Of a stretch of 64,000 nt of DNA, positions 17,496 through 26,826 are shown one piece after another. Numbering within the stretch: the first letter of the stretch is position 1; each line of letters opens with the position of its first letter. The notes beneath the pieces are model-generated. The model searched no databases. It saw only the letters and a list, made by a program, of their open reading frames with translations, and was not told where the DNA came from. Source of the DNA: Methanoregulaceae archaeon (GTDB lineage: Bacteria > Armatimonadota > Fimbriimonadia > Fimbriimonadales > Fimbriimonadaceae); contig JADZEW010000016.1 in assembly GCA_020850325.1 (NCBI GenBank), positions 186,001 through 250,000 of the forward strand, in the 5' to 3' direction. A program made the translations under genes and the position numbers.

Positions 17496-17532
17496 AAGCC
17501 CCCGTCCGCTCATCCGCGGACGGGGGCTTTTT
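17496..17532 (+). terminator. Rho-independent terminator of propeller gene 2
   Basis: A perfect 13-bp GC-rich stem (arms AGCCCCCGTCCGC and GCGGACGGGGGCT, loop TCATCC) followed by a T-run. It begins 11 nt after the stop and is the clearest intrinsic terminator in the window. Confidence 0.95.
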
Positions 17533-17560
17533 GTTGCGTCGCTTCGAGCGAATCCCAACC

Positions 17561-17566
17561 TATAAT
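17561..17566 (+). promoter_or_regulatory. Consensus -10 box of propeller gene 3, leaderless
   Basis: A consensus TATAAT lies 7 nt before the ATG at 17574, so the transcript would begin at the start codon. The -35 region is poor. Another ATG at 17565 overlaps the box and is thus unlikely to be used. Confidence 0.65.
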
Positions 17567-17573
17567 GTTACTT

Positions 17574-20500
17574 ATGCGTTTCTGGTTGCGATCGATGGTG
17601 CTAGGCGCGATGATGGGAGGGCTATCCCTCGCGGTCGCCGATACACTGCTGGTCGGATCGCCCAACCTCGACGAGCGCACGGCGCTTGCGAACGTCGGCG
17701 ATCTTGGAAAGGTGGCCGGCAAGAACCCGGATGGCTTCTACGAGGTCGTCGTTTCCGCTACCAGCCGACAACAGGCATTGAAGGGGCTGAAGTCGAAGTT
17801 CAGGTTTGCCTTTGATTCGCGAGCATCACAAGTCGACCCACGCTCACTGCCCTCCTTGCGCAACCACATCGAATACCTGAGGGCTCGCTCCGAGCTTCTG
17901 GCACATGGCCCCGAGGCCAGGCCAACGGCGGGATTCTACGAGGCCCTCGCTTACTATCTCGAGCCTCGGGTTGGCCCCGATGGCACCATTGACCAAGATG
18001 CGGTCAAGCGTGCCGCAGAACATCGGGATCAAATGCCGCATGCCTGGGTTGGTACGAACACCAATGCGCCCTCCTCAACCTTTACGTTTATGGGGCCCAA
18101 GAACTTGGGGGTCGCGTACCAACTCTACATGGGCGTCGGACCCGTCTCAGGCCGCGTGAACGGGATCGCCTACGCGAAGAGCAATCCGAACATCGTCTAC
18201 CTGGCCACCGCGGGGGCGGGTGTTTGGAAGTCGGTCGATCAAGGCACGAACTGGTCCTTTCGAAGCCACGACTGGCCCTTTCTTCACACCAACAGCGTTG
18301 CCGTTCATCCCACCAATCCGAATCTCGTCCTCGTAGGGACGGGGGACTACAAGGGCTTTTTCGGGGCCCAGACTCAGGGCATCATGCGCTCGACCGATGG
18401 TGGATCGACGTGGACCGCGGTGGGCAAGACGTTTGACAGTCAGGTCGTTACGAGGGTGCTTTTTCATCCCGACAATCCAAACATCGCCCTTGCCCTAACG
18501 GGCGGCGCAACCGGCAAAATCTGGCGCTCGACCGACGCGGGTGTAACGTGGTCGGCCACCAACGCAGTCGAGGGCCGCTGGGACGATATCGACTATGGCC
18601 CCGTGAACTCGAAGGGCACTCGCCAGATCTGGGCCGTCGGTGGTAACAACGAGGCAGGCGGAAGGATCGCGATGTCCACGAACCAGGGTCTGACGTGGGC
18701 GACGATTAACGAGCCCACGGTAGGTGTTCAATCCGTGCTCGATATCGCGTGCTCGAAGAAGACGATTGGAAAAGTCTGGGTGATGTACCCCAATAGCAGC
18801 GCCGTGTTCCGCACGACGAATAGCGGAACGAACTGGACGAATCTGTCGCTCACCAGCAACGCCACGTTCCCCAACCACCGCGATCCTGGCGACTCCTTCA
18901 ACTGGCGCCAAAGGAACTACGATTCCTACGTAGAGACGGCTCTCTACGGCGACACGGAGATTCTCTATGTCGGACTCATCACACTAGCGTCCTCGGCGGA
19001 TGATGGGACCACTTGGACGGATGTTGCAAGAGGCTTTCGCGAAGATGCTCGGATGCACGTGGACCAACACTGCTTCACACCCCATCCCACAAACGGATCG
19101 ATCGGGCTGGCGGGGAATGACGGCGGCGTGTTCCGAGTCGTTAATGTCCCTGGCGACACACCGACGACCACCTCACTCAACGCCAAGTTGTTCGCAACCC
19201 AGCACTACCACGTCTCGGTGCACCCTGAGAGCCACGGAACCTACATGATGGCGGGAGCCCAAGACAATGCAACGCCCGCCTCTCGAGGACTGCTGGACGC
19301 CTGGTCAAACCTCTACGGTGGGGACGGGGGGTGGAGCGCCTTTCTGCCCAGTAACCCGAATGTGCATTTCACAACGGGCCAGAGAGGAGCCGTCTATCGC
19401 TACGCTACTAGCTTGGCGAACGTACCCACAGAGATTCGGCCGCCCACTACGGCTGGAACAGCATTCATTGCCCCGATGGTGATTGCCGATTCCGGCCGCG
19501 TGCTCATTGGAGCGCAACAGCGGGTTCAGCGATGGTCGTTCTCGGGCACCCTCTGGTACAGCTCTGCTGACTTCTCAACGGAGATGCGAACCCTTGCGGT
19601 TGCACCCAGTAATCTGCGACACGTCTATGCGGGCGGGTTTGATGGGAGTATCCGAAAGAGCACAGACAATGGCGAGAACTTCTCCCCGTTCCGGAGAGCC
19701 GCATTTGCTCCGGTGAGTGCCTTGGCCGTATCTTGGACCAACGATGACGACCTTCTCGTAGGGCATCAGGGCCCAGAGGGTGGCCTCTTTCGGACGACCG
19801 GCTTTGACCTGGGCCGGGCGTGGACCAATGTCTCCGGCGTCGGTGCTACCGGCCTGCCCGCATCACCCATCAATGCCGTTGCCCGCGATCCCCATCAGAG
19901 CGACGTTTGGTACGTTGGCACGGACGTCGGAGCCTTCATGACCACGAATGGAGGCCAAACCTGGACCAATATGAACCCGCTGGGGCTCGGCAATATCCAT
20001 GTCAACGCCTTCGCGATCCCGCCCGACAAGACCTTCCTCTACGTTGCGACGTTCGGCCGCGGTGTTTGGCGGATTCCGCTGGTCAACAATCAGCTCACTG
20101 CCTTCGAGGTGAATCAGGACATCGTACTCGGCGATCAGCCGATCATGGCAACCCTACGACTCACGCATCCGGCACCGCAAGGCACGACGGTCAAACTGGC
20201 AAGCGCAAGTCCCCACGTGACTATCCCTACCAGCCTGGACTTTCCAGCCGGGACCACGGAGCGGACGTTCACGATCCAAACCAACCAGGTGTTCTCCTCG
20301 CCCCGCACGGCCATCGTGTTTGCGACCTGCATGGGTGCAACCCTCAGTCGAGAACTCACCATTCTGCCTTACCCGACGGTGGCTTCTTTGACCATCCCGC
20401 GCAACTACATGTACGGCGGAAGCTGGCAGTACGCGACCGCCACCCTCTCCGCCCCGGCTCCCTTGGCGGGTTCGCTCACGTTTACAGATGATTCGCCTTT

Positions 20501-21227
20501 CTTGAGCGTGCAGTCTCCGATCACGGTCGGGTTTGGACAGTCTCAGAAGCTGACGACCGTTTCGACAACGAATCCCAGTTCGATGCAGACGGTGACGATC
20601 ACGGCTTCCTACAAGGGGACAACCCGCACGTTGACGGTGTACGTGTATCCGATGCCGGTCATCAAGTCGGTCTCCATGCATCCGATTCCGCTGATCGGGG
20701 GCTTTGTCGGTACGGCGACGGTCACTTTGCAACAGCCAGCACCGATCACGACCGAGATCGCGATTGCGGAGAACTCGCCCTATGTGACCATCCCGTCGCC
20801 GCGAACCCTGCAAGCGGGACAGACCCTGGTGAACATCCCGGTCTACTCGATCAACCCGCTGCAAGACGAGACGATCGGCTTCAATGCGCGGATCGTCGGG
20901 GATCCGGCCGCGCCCAAACCGGGCACCATCGACTTGAGACGGTCTCAGTTGACGTCGCTGTCGGTCAGCTTGAACCCCATCTCTGGCGGGAAGAAGGCCG
21001 TTCTCACGGTGACCCACAACTTGGCGCTACCGGTCTCGCGGGTCGTTTCGTTGAGTTCATCGAACCCGGCGGTCGCATCGGTGCCGGCGGGAGTGACGAT
21101 GATCGCCGGCAGTGCATCGGCCACCGCGACGGTCACCACCTACGCGGTAACGCAGTCCACGACGGTGACTCTGACCGCGAGCTTCAATGGAACGACGCGG
21201 CAGTCGACACTCACAATTCTTCCCTGA
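17574..21227 (+). CDS. Secreted Asp-box beta-propeller protein with Ig-like repeats, paralogue 3
   Basis: The 1,217-residue protein begins with signal peptide MRFWLRSMVLGAMMGGLSLAVADT, then the N-terminal domain (LLVGSPNLDERTALANVGDLG, split here, and HIEYLRARSELLAHGP), the Asp-box propeller (SVDQGTNW, STDGGSTW, STDAGVTW, STNQGLTW, TTNGGQTW) and four Ig-like repeats. The start at 17574 was chosen because TATAAT lies just before it; the frame is open upstream into the terminator of copy 2, which cannot be coding. It is the most divergent of copies 1-3, with GGTQDN changed to AGAQDN, and some propeller blades have lost Asp-box residues. No cell-wall or membrane anchor is visible at the C-terminus (LTILP). 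Confidence 0.84.
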   Translation: MRFWLRSMVLGAMMGGLSLAVADTLLVGSPNLDERTALANVGDLGKVAGKNPDGFYEVVVSATSRQQALKGLKSKFRFAFDSRASQVDPRSLPSLRNHIEYLRARSELLAHGPEARPTAGFYEALAYYLEPRVGPDGTIDQDAVKRAAEHRDQMPHAWVGTNTNAPSSTFTFMGPKNLGVAYQLYMGVGPVSGRVNGIAYAKSNPNIVYLATAGAGVWKSVDQGTNWSFRSHDWPFLHTNSVAVHPTNPNLVLVGTGDYKGFFGAQTQGIMRSTDGGSTWTAVGKTFDSQVVTRVLFHPDNPNIALALTGGATGKIWRSTDAGVTWSATNAVEGRWDDIDYGPVNSKGTRQIWAVGGNNEAGGRIAMSTNQGLTWATINEPTVGVQSVLDIACSKKTIGKVWVMYPNSSAVFRTTNSGTNWTNLSLTSNATFPNHRDPGDSFNWRQRNYDSYVETALYGDTEILYVGLITLASSADDGTTWTDVARGFREDARMHVDQHCFTPHPTNGSIGLAGNDGGVFRVVNVPGDTPTTTSLNAKLFATQHYHVSVHPESHGTYMMAGAQDNATPASRGLLDAWSNLYGGDGGWSAFLPSNPNVHFTTGQRGAVYRYATSLANVPTEIRPPTTAGTAFIAPMVIADSGRVLIGAQQRVQRWSFSGTLWYSSADFSTEMRTLAVAPSNLRHVYAGGFDGSIRKSTDNGENFSPFRRAAFAPVSALAVSWTNDDDLLVGHQGPEGGLFRTTGFDLGRAWTNVSGVGATGLPASPINAVARDPHQSDVWYVGTDVGAFMTTNGGQTWTNMNPLGLGNIHVNAFAIPPDKTFLYVATFGRGVWRIPLVNNQLTAFEVNQDIVLGDQPIMATLRLTHPAPQGTTVKLASASPHVTIPTSLDFPAGTTERTFTIQTNQVFSSPRTAIVFATCMGATLSRELTILPYPTVASLTIPRNYMYGGSWQYATATLSAPAPLAGSLTFTDDSPFLSVQSPITVGFGQSQKLTTVSTTNPSSMQTVTITASYKGTTRTLTVYVYPMPVIKSVSMHPIPLIGGFVGTATVTLQQPAPITTEIAIAENSPYVTIPSPRTLQAGQTLVNIPVYSINPLQDETIGFNARIVGDPAAPKPGTIDLRRSQLTSLSVSLNPISGGKKAVLTVTHNLALPVSRVVSLSSSNPAVASVPAGVTMIAGSASATATVTTYAVTQSTTVTLTASFNGTTRQSTLTILP

Positions 21228-21242
21228 CTTAGCCAAACAGCC

Positions 21243-21272
21243 TTGGCTCTCTGCTGATAATCCGGCTATTCT
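21243..21272 (+). promoter_or_regulatory. Promoter of propeller gene 4, overlapping a small hairpin
   Basis: TTGGCT (21243-21248) and TATTCT (21267-21272) are spaced by 18 bp, and the GTG start at 21279 lies 6 nt after the -10 box. The TTGGCT element is also the right arm of a 6-bp hairpin with AGCCAA (21232-21237), just after the stop of copy 3. Confidence 0.6.
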
Positions 21273-21278
21273 GAAAGG

Positions 21279-24200
21279 GTGCTTGGCTTTCGAAACGTCC
21301 GGACAGCTTTCAGAGTTGGGTTGGTTCTTGCGATCTTCACGGTTGCGGGATACTGCGGCGCGCAAACCACGCTGCTTGTGGGTTCGCCCGGTGCTACCCA
21401 ATCCATGGTAGAGACAGCCCTGAGGGGCCGCGCCCGCGTCCTCGGACAGTCCGACGGTTTCTACCGAGTCCGAGTCGATCGCTCCGCAGACGTTAGAGGC
21501 GTAAAGTCGCGCCTGCATGAGGCGGGCATTACCTACATCTTCCCGCAATCCGCGGCCCTCATCGATCGCAACTCGCTACCTTCGGTGAAGCAGCACATCG
21601 CCTACTTCAAAGCCCGGGCTAAGATCTTGGGCGACGACGGCGAGGCCGTCCGGAAGTCCGCGGGATTCTACGAGGCGCTTGCGTACTACCTCGAGCCCCG
21701 CGTCGGCCTCGATGGGCAGCTGGACCAAGACGCCATACTGCGCGCTGTTGCCCAGCGTGAGCGGCTGCCACTGGCGTGGATGGGCCGCGACCCCAAGGCG
21801 CCCAGCGCGTCGTTCAACTACGTCGGGCCCAAGAACCTCGACATCCCCAAGCAGATTTACTACGGGACTCCGCCGCTGAGCGGGCGGGTCAACGATGCCG
21901 AGTATGCCCCCAGCAACCCCAATGTCATCTATGTCGCAACCGTGGGAGCAGGCATTTGGAAGTCCACCGACCAAGGTACGAACTGGAGCTTCAAGAGCAG
22001 CGGTTGGGAGTTTCTCCACACGACTGCAGTCGCCGTGCATCCCACCAACGAGAACATCGTTCTTGTCGGGACTGGTGACTACTACGGGATGTTCGGGGAG
22101 CAGACCATGGGGATCATGAGGTCTACCAACGGGGGCACCACATGGACTCAGGTCGGCACGGGGACGATGAGGCTGGATGTGGTCACGCGAGTTGTCTTTA
22201 ACCCCGATGATCCCAACATTGTGCTCGCACTCACCGACAGCTCGGACGGCGACATCTGGCGATCGACCGACGGAGGGGTGACGTGGGCAGCAACCAATGC
22301 TCCCGCAGGGAACTGGGATGATATCGACTACGGCATCCGGTCGGGTGGAACCCGGGAGTTCTATGCGGTAGGTGGCAATAGTGAAGCGGGAGGCCGCATC
22401 TACCGATCCACGAATGCCGGATCGACTTGGTCGGTCGTCAATGATGCCACCTCGACGGTGCAAGGGATGCTCGATGTCGCATGCTCAAAGAAGACCTTTG
22501 GCAAGCTGTGGGTGCTTCACCCGGGGGGAAACACCATCTTCCGTTCTTCAAACAGTGGGGCCTCTTGGACGAACCTCAATCTCACGTCAGAGCCCACGTT
22601 CCCGAACGAGCTTAACGAAGACGAGCCTCTCTTCAACTGGGGACAGGATCTGTACGATCTCCACGTAGAAACCGCCCTCTACGAAGGGACCGAGATGCTC
22701 TACTGCGGGCTGATCACCCTGGCCGTTTCCACGAATGACGGCAACACCTGGACGGACGTGGGGAAGAGCTACAAATCGAACTCGCTTATCCACAACGACC
22801 AGCATAGCTTCTCTCCTCACCCCCTCAATGGCTCCGTTGGGCTAGTTGGGTGCGACGGTGGGTTGTTCCGAATCCAGCACGTCCCCGGCAATTTCACCTC
22901 AATCGTGTCCCTGAACGAGGAGCTCTACACGACCCAGTTCTATCACATGTCGGTCCATCCGACCAACGCCAATCACGTGATGGGTGGTACTCAAGACAAC
23001 GCGTCGCCAGCCTCTCGGGGGAGTCTTTCGAACTGGAAGAACCTGCGCGATGGCGACGGATCCTGGAGTGCATTCCTGCCCAGCGACCCGGCCATCCACT
23101 TCACGAGTGCCCAGCGTGGCTCCATCTACCGCTACACGTCGAGCACCGATTACAACCCAGCTTCAATTACGCCTGAGTGGACCCTGGTGAACTTCATCGC
23201 GCCCATGGTGATCTCGGGATCGGGCCGAGTGCTGGTCGGTGCGAACCTTGCGGTTCAACGATGGGCCGGGACCGGAATCGTCTGGACCCCAGCCTCGCCT
23301 TCGTTCAGCACGAACGTCCGGACGCTCGCCGTGGGGATTTCGAACCGAAATCGCGTGTACGCCGGCCTCGACAATGGCGACCTCTATCGCAGCGACAACA
23401 ACGCTGACACCTTCACCAAGATTGATACGGCGGCGCTACCCGACTCGGCGATCGGTGCCATCGCATGCAAAGCGACGAGTTCGACCGACGTGCTGGTCGG
23501 GTTCCAAAGATCGACCGGTGGTCTTTTTCTCTGCCGTGATACTTCGGCGGCCAGCCCAGTATGGACCGAGGTGAGCGGCACGGGCGATACTGCCCTACCC
23601 GCATCTCCGATCAACGCGATCATCTGGGATCCGCACGACCCCAGCGTTTGGTACGTAGGCACCGACGTTGGCGCGTTCATGACCACCGACTCGGGGGCCA
23701 CTTGGGCAAACATGAATGGACTCGGGATCGGCAATGTCCACGTCAACTCGTTCGCGATTCCCGAGGGGCAGGATTACTTGTACGTCGCGACCTTTGGCCG
23801 CGGCATCTGGCGGATTCCCCTGGTCAACAATGACCTCCTAACGCTTACGCCATCGGTCTCCGAGGTCTTCGGCGGGCGTTCACTCGCCGCGACAGTCACC
23901 ATTCAGCATCCAGCCCCCCCGGGGACGCGGGTGACCCTGAGCGACAACAGTTCGTACGTGTCGATGCCCTCGTCGGTCCAAGTCACCCAAGGCTTGACGG
24001 CGGCGGCCTTTACGATCGATACAACTCAGGTGTTCTCATCGAATCGAACCGTGACGTTGACGGCCTCGGCCTTCGGCAACAGTATCACCGCGACCCTTGT
24101 GGTGAAGCCCTATCCGACGGTCGCGTCGTTCGTCTTGGCGAAGACCTATCTCTATGGAGGTGCGGCAACGACGGGCACGGCTACCTTGTCCGCCCCCGCC

Positions 24201-24968
24201 CCCTTCACGGACTCGTTCACGTTCACCGACAACTCGGCGTTTGTCAGCGTTGTGTCACCCATTACTGTGGCTCAAGGGGTCTCGAGCAAGACGACCAACA
24301 TCTCGACGACCAACCCGTCCTCGGTGCAGACCGCGACAATCACCGCGAACTTCAAGGGAACGACCCGAACCGCCACTTTGAGCGTGTACCCGATGGCGGT
24401 CATCCAGTCCTTCAAACTCACCCCGAATCCCCTTCTTGCGGGCTACTTCACGCTGGCACGTGTCACTTTAACGAGCCCGGCTGCCATCACCACCGAACTT
24501 CGATTCACCGAAGCCTCAGGCTACGTCGTCTTCCCCCCCACCCGGACGATTCAGGCGGGCCAAACGACCAACGCGTTCGTGGTCTACGGCTTCCAACCTC
24601 CCTCCGACCAGAGCATCCCGGTGAGCGTAGCCATCGTGGGAGACGAGAACAATCCAACCAACGCGACCCTCGATTTACTGCGCGTTGAACTCACGGGACT
24701 GACCTGCTCGCCCAACCCGGTCCGTGGCGGGGCCTTGGGCGTGTTGACCGCGACGGTAAACCGGGCACTTCCGACCAACCGGCCGGTCTCCTTGACTTCA
24801 AGCAACATCACGATCGCCACGGTGCCGCGAACGGTCACGCTGGTCGCGGGCAATACGACGGTCAGCGCTACGATCAGCACCTTCCCACAAGTGACCTCGA
24901 AGAACGTCGTCCTGACGGCCAGCTATCTCGGCACGACCAAGCAGGTGACGTTGACCGTAAACCCGTAA
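21279..24968 (+). CDS. Secreted Asp-box beta-propeller protein with Ig-like repeats, paralogue 4
   Basis: Last of the four tandem copies (1,229 residues), starting at a GTG that follows TATTCT by 6 nt. The signal peptide ends near YCGAQT (about residue 29). Next come the shared N-terminal domain (HIAYFKARAKILGDDG, ALAYYLEPRVGLDGQLDQD), an Asp-box propeller (STDQGTNW, STNGGTTW, STDGGVTW, STNAGSTW, TTDSGATW) and four Ig-like repeats, each with the pattern GG-x-G-x-L-PAP then TR-ATL. The N-terminal domain is closest to copy 3 (ALAYYLEPRVG), while Ig repeat 2 (LAKTYLYGG, APFTDSFTF) is closer to copy 2, which points to exchange between copies. The stop codon abuts the stop of the convergent MFS gene with no gap. 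Confidence 0.85.
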   Translation: MLGFRNVRTAFRVGLVLAIFTVAGYCGAQTTLLVGSPGATQSMVETALRGRARVLGQSDGFYRVRVDRSADVRGVKSRLHEAGITYIFPQSAALIDRNSLPSVKQHIAYFKARAKILGDDGEAVRKSAGFYEALAYYLEPRVGLDGQLDQDAILRAVAQRERLPLAWMGRDPKAPSASFNYVGPKNLDIPKQIYYGTPPLSGRVNDAEYAPSNPNVIYVATVGAGIWKSTDQGTNWSFKSSGWEFLHTTAVAVHPTNENIVLVGTGDYYGMFGEQTMGIMRSTNGGTTWTQVGTGTMRLDVVTRVVFNPDDPNIVLALTDSSDGDIWRSTDGGVTWAATNAPAGNWDDIDYGIRSGGTREFYAVGGNSEAGGRIYRSTNAGSTWSVVNDATSTVQGMLDVACSKKTFGKLWVLHPGGNTIFRSSNSGASWTNLNLTSEPTFPNELNEDEPLFNWGQDLYDLHVETALYEGTEMLYCGLITLAVSTNDGNTWTDVGKSYKSNSLIHNDQHSFSPHPLNGSVGLVGCDGGLFRIQHVPGNFTSIVSLNEELYTTQFYHMSVHPTNANHVMGGTQDNASPASRGSLSNWKNLRDGDGSWSAFLPSDPAIHFTSAQRGSIYRYTSSTDYNPASITPEWTLVNFIAPMVISGSGRVLVGANLAVQRWAGTGIVWTPASPSFSTNVRTLAVGISNRNRVYAGLDNGDLYRSDNNADTFTKIDTAALPDSAIGAIACKATSSTDVLVGFQRSTGGLFLCRDTSAASPVWTEVSGTGDTALPASPINAIIWDPHDPSVWYVGTDVGAFMTTDSGATWANMNGLGIGNVHVNSFAIPEGQDYLYVATFGRGIWRIPLVNNDLLTLTPSVSEVFGGRSLAATVTIQHPAPPGTRVTLSDNSSYVSMPSSVQVTQGLTAAAFTIDTTQVFSSNRTVTLTASAFGNSITATLVVKPYPTVASFVLAKTYLYGGAATTGTATLSAPAPFTDSFTFTDNSAFVSVVSPITVAQGVSSKTTNISTTNPSSVQTATITANFKGTTRTATLSVYPMAVIQSFKLTPNPLLAGYFTLARVTLTSPAAITTELRFTEASGYVVFPPTRTIQAGQTTNAFVVYGFQPPSDQSIPVSVAIVGDENNPTNATLDLLRVELTGLTCSPNPVRGGALGVLTATVNRALPTNRPVSLTSSNITIATVPRTVTLVAGNTTVSATISTFPQVTSKNVVLTASYLGTTKQVTLTVNP

Positions 24969-26273
24969 CTAGTGCTCGCGCAGGATCTTCAAGGAAATCA
25001 GGAACCCGAGGGTGACGCAGATCGCGGTGCCCATGAAGGGCGAGTAATGGCCAAAGCTCGCGCCGAGGCCCATGCGCTCGCCTACTGGAACCAGGCCCTG
25101 GTAGGATAGCCCCCCCAACGGAGCTCCGACGATCGCCCCGAGGCCCTGCGCCGTCATCACCGCGCCTACGTTAGCGGCACGTTTGTTCGGGTCGAGGTCG
25201 CTGACCGATGCGAGCCATGCGGGGATCGTCAGCAGGAATCCCATGCCCACCGGCAACCCACCCAGGACCAACACCCACGTCGATCGAAAGGCCGGGAAAA
25301 AAGCCCCCATGCAGATCACGATCAGACCAACCGAACATAGCCCCAGCCCAAAATGCACGGCGCGTGCACGCCCGATCCGCTCGCCAAACTTGGCCATCGG
25401 CACGCTAAAGACCGCCATCGCGATCGCGCACGGGAACACGAGCGCGCCGAACTGCGCACCGCTGAGCTTGAACTCCTCGAGCGCGAACAGCTTCACATTC
25501 GTCATCGGGAAGCCGATTCCGCAGAAGGTGACCGCACTCAGCAGGAGGTATGCAGGAATCTGGCGGGCGGTCTTGATGAAGTCGCGTACATGGAACCCCT
25601 CGTCAGGTGGAGCCTCCCGGTGGGCGACGCCATCGGGAACGCGAAGCCGGAAGACCGCAATGGCAACGATGAAGAAGAGGGCCGCCGAGAGATACAAACC
25701 TCCTGAGAAGCCACCGCTGATCGGCAGTAGAGTCGTGTGGGTGAGGTCCTCGACGATACCGCCGATGGGCAACGCAAGCGCGATCCCGATGAGGTAGCAC
25801 ATGTTCAGCAGCGACATCGCCTGCTGCCGCTCGCGGTCCTTGACCACATCGCCCATCAGCGCAAAGGCCGCGGGCCAGAGCATCGCCGCACCCACGCCGT
25901 CTCCAAGGCGCAGGATTGCGAACAGCGCAATCTCCATCGGCTCCCCCACCCCCGGATCGAATCGCGGGACAACCAACGAGAGCAATGACGTGGTCAACGT
26001 GATGAGCGGGCCGATCAACATCAGCCGGCGGGCTCCGATTCGGTCGGCCAGGTGCCCCATGGGGCCCTTCATAACCGCTTCGCTGAGCAAGAATGCCACC
26101 ACGACCAGCGATACGCCGAACGCGCCGAAGCCTCGGTCGTTGCGCAGGTACACGGGCATCGTTGAGATGTTGAGGACTGCGTAGCCGATCTCGGCGAGCA
26201 GGGCAACGAGCAACATTCGACGCACGAAAGGCTGCGCGATCAGGGGTGTGGGCTTTCCGCTTGCCTCCGCCAT
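24969..26273 (-). CDS. MFS transporter, drug or sugar efflux type
   Basis: The 434-residue protein has about 12 hydrophobic membrane segments in two sets of six, with a central cytoplasmic loop (RVPDGVAHREAPPDEGFHVRDF in part). The loop after segment 2 reads GPMGHLADRIGARRLMLIGP, the MFS signature motif A (G-x-L-x-D-R-x-G-x-R-R). A second such motif in the other half is weaker (AKFGERIGRARAV). The substrate cannot be told from sequence. The start is ATG 26273; TATCAG lies 10 nt upstream and a hairpin sits at 26295-26312. The gene is convergent with propeller copy 4, and the next minus-strand gene upstream ends at 26354. Confidence 0.85.
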   Translation of the reverse strand: MAEASGKPTPLIAQPFVRRMLLVALLAEIGYAVLNISTMPVYLRNDRGFGAFGVSLVVVAFLLSEAVMKGPMGHLADRIGARRLMLIGPLITLTTSLLSLVVPRFDPGVGEPMEIALFAILRLGDGVGAAMLWPAAFALMGDVVKDRERQQAMSLLNMCYLIGIALALPIGGIVEDLTHTTLLPISGGFSGGLYLSAALFFIVAIAVFRLRVPDGVAHREAPPDEGFHVRDFIKTARQIPAYLLLSAVTFCGIGFPMTNVKLFALEEFKLSGAQFGALVFPCAIAMAVFSVPMAKFGERIGRARAVHFGLGLCSVGLIVICMGAFFPAFRSTWVLVLGGLPVGMGFLLTIPAWLASVSDLDPNKRAANVGAVMTAQGLGAIVGAPLGGLSYQGLVPVGERMGLGASFGHYSPFMGTAICVTLGFLISLKILREH

Positions 26274-26294
26274 AAGTCTGGGCCTGATACCAAG

Positions 26295-26312
26295 TGCGTC
26301 CGTAAGGACGCA
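26295..26312. promoter_or_regulatory. Perfect 7-bp hairpin upstream of the MFS gene
   Basis: TGCGTCC and GGACGCA flank a GTAA loop, 22 nt upstream of the MFS start. It could be an operator or a terminator for the upstream minus-strand gene; there is no T-run. Confidence 0.35.
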
Positions 26313-26353
26313 TGCGTTGCAGTTTACAAGCCAGAGCCTGAAGGATTCCGTGC

Positions 26354-26815
26354 CTACTCAGGTTCGAGGACGTCGGTTCGAATGTAGAACTTCTGGAACT
26401 TCCATCCGCCACCCCGCTTCACCAGTTTCAAGCTGATGTCTGCGCTACCTACGTCAAATCGGGCGCGGGTGGAGTAGAACCCGATCGTTTCGTTAATGCC
26501 GCCCGTGTTGTCAACAACCACGCGGCCAGTCGGCTTGTCCATGCCCTTGAACTCACCCAGGTACTTGTCGTTCGCGGCGAACTGCTTCTGAAGCTTGGCA
26601 ACCTTGGTCGCGGTGATAAGTTCGACGCTCGATCGCGACCGCCACTGTTCGAAGTCCCACGTCGTGAGAATCGGCGGCAGCGCCCGTTGCAGATAGCTCG
26701 TACATTCGGACTCGAGCCGGGCCAAGTCCTTGACCTGCGGCCCAATGAGCACGAGGCAAATGTAGTAGGACGCCACGCCCATGATCGGCACCCCTGCAAC
26801 CAGCTTTAAACTCAA
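26354..26815 (-). CDS. Membrane-anchored protein of unknown function
   Basis: The 153-residue protein has one N-terminal membrane segment (about residues 4-24, LVAGVPIMGVASYYICLVLIG in part) and a soluble domain with helices and then strands (GRVVVDNTGGINETIGFYSTRARFD in part; ADISLKLVKRGGGWKFQKFYI). The last part looks like a cystatin- or NTF2-like sheet, but I do not recognise a family. The start is placed at TTG 26815, 5 nt after GGAAGG, because the open frame upstream overlaps the end of the oxidoreductase gene. It probably shares a transcript with the upstream oxidoreductase (11 nt between them). Confidence 0.65.
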   Translation of the reverse strand: MSLKLVAGVPIMGVASYYICLVLIGPQVKDLARLESECTSYLQRALPPILTTWDFEQWRSRSSVELITATKVAKLQKQFAANDKYLGEFKGMDKPTGRVVVDNTGGINETIGFYSTRARFDVGSADISLKLVKRGGGWKFQKFYIRTDVLEPE

Positions 26816-26826
26816 ATCGCCCTTCC

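Noticed and set aside
9031-24968. Sialidase or GH74 activity for the four propeller proteins
   Set aside because: Asp boxes are shared by enzymes and non-enzymes; I could not identify catalytic Arg triads or Asp pairs, so no activity is claimed.
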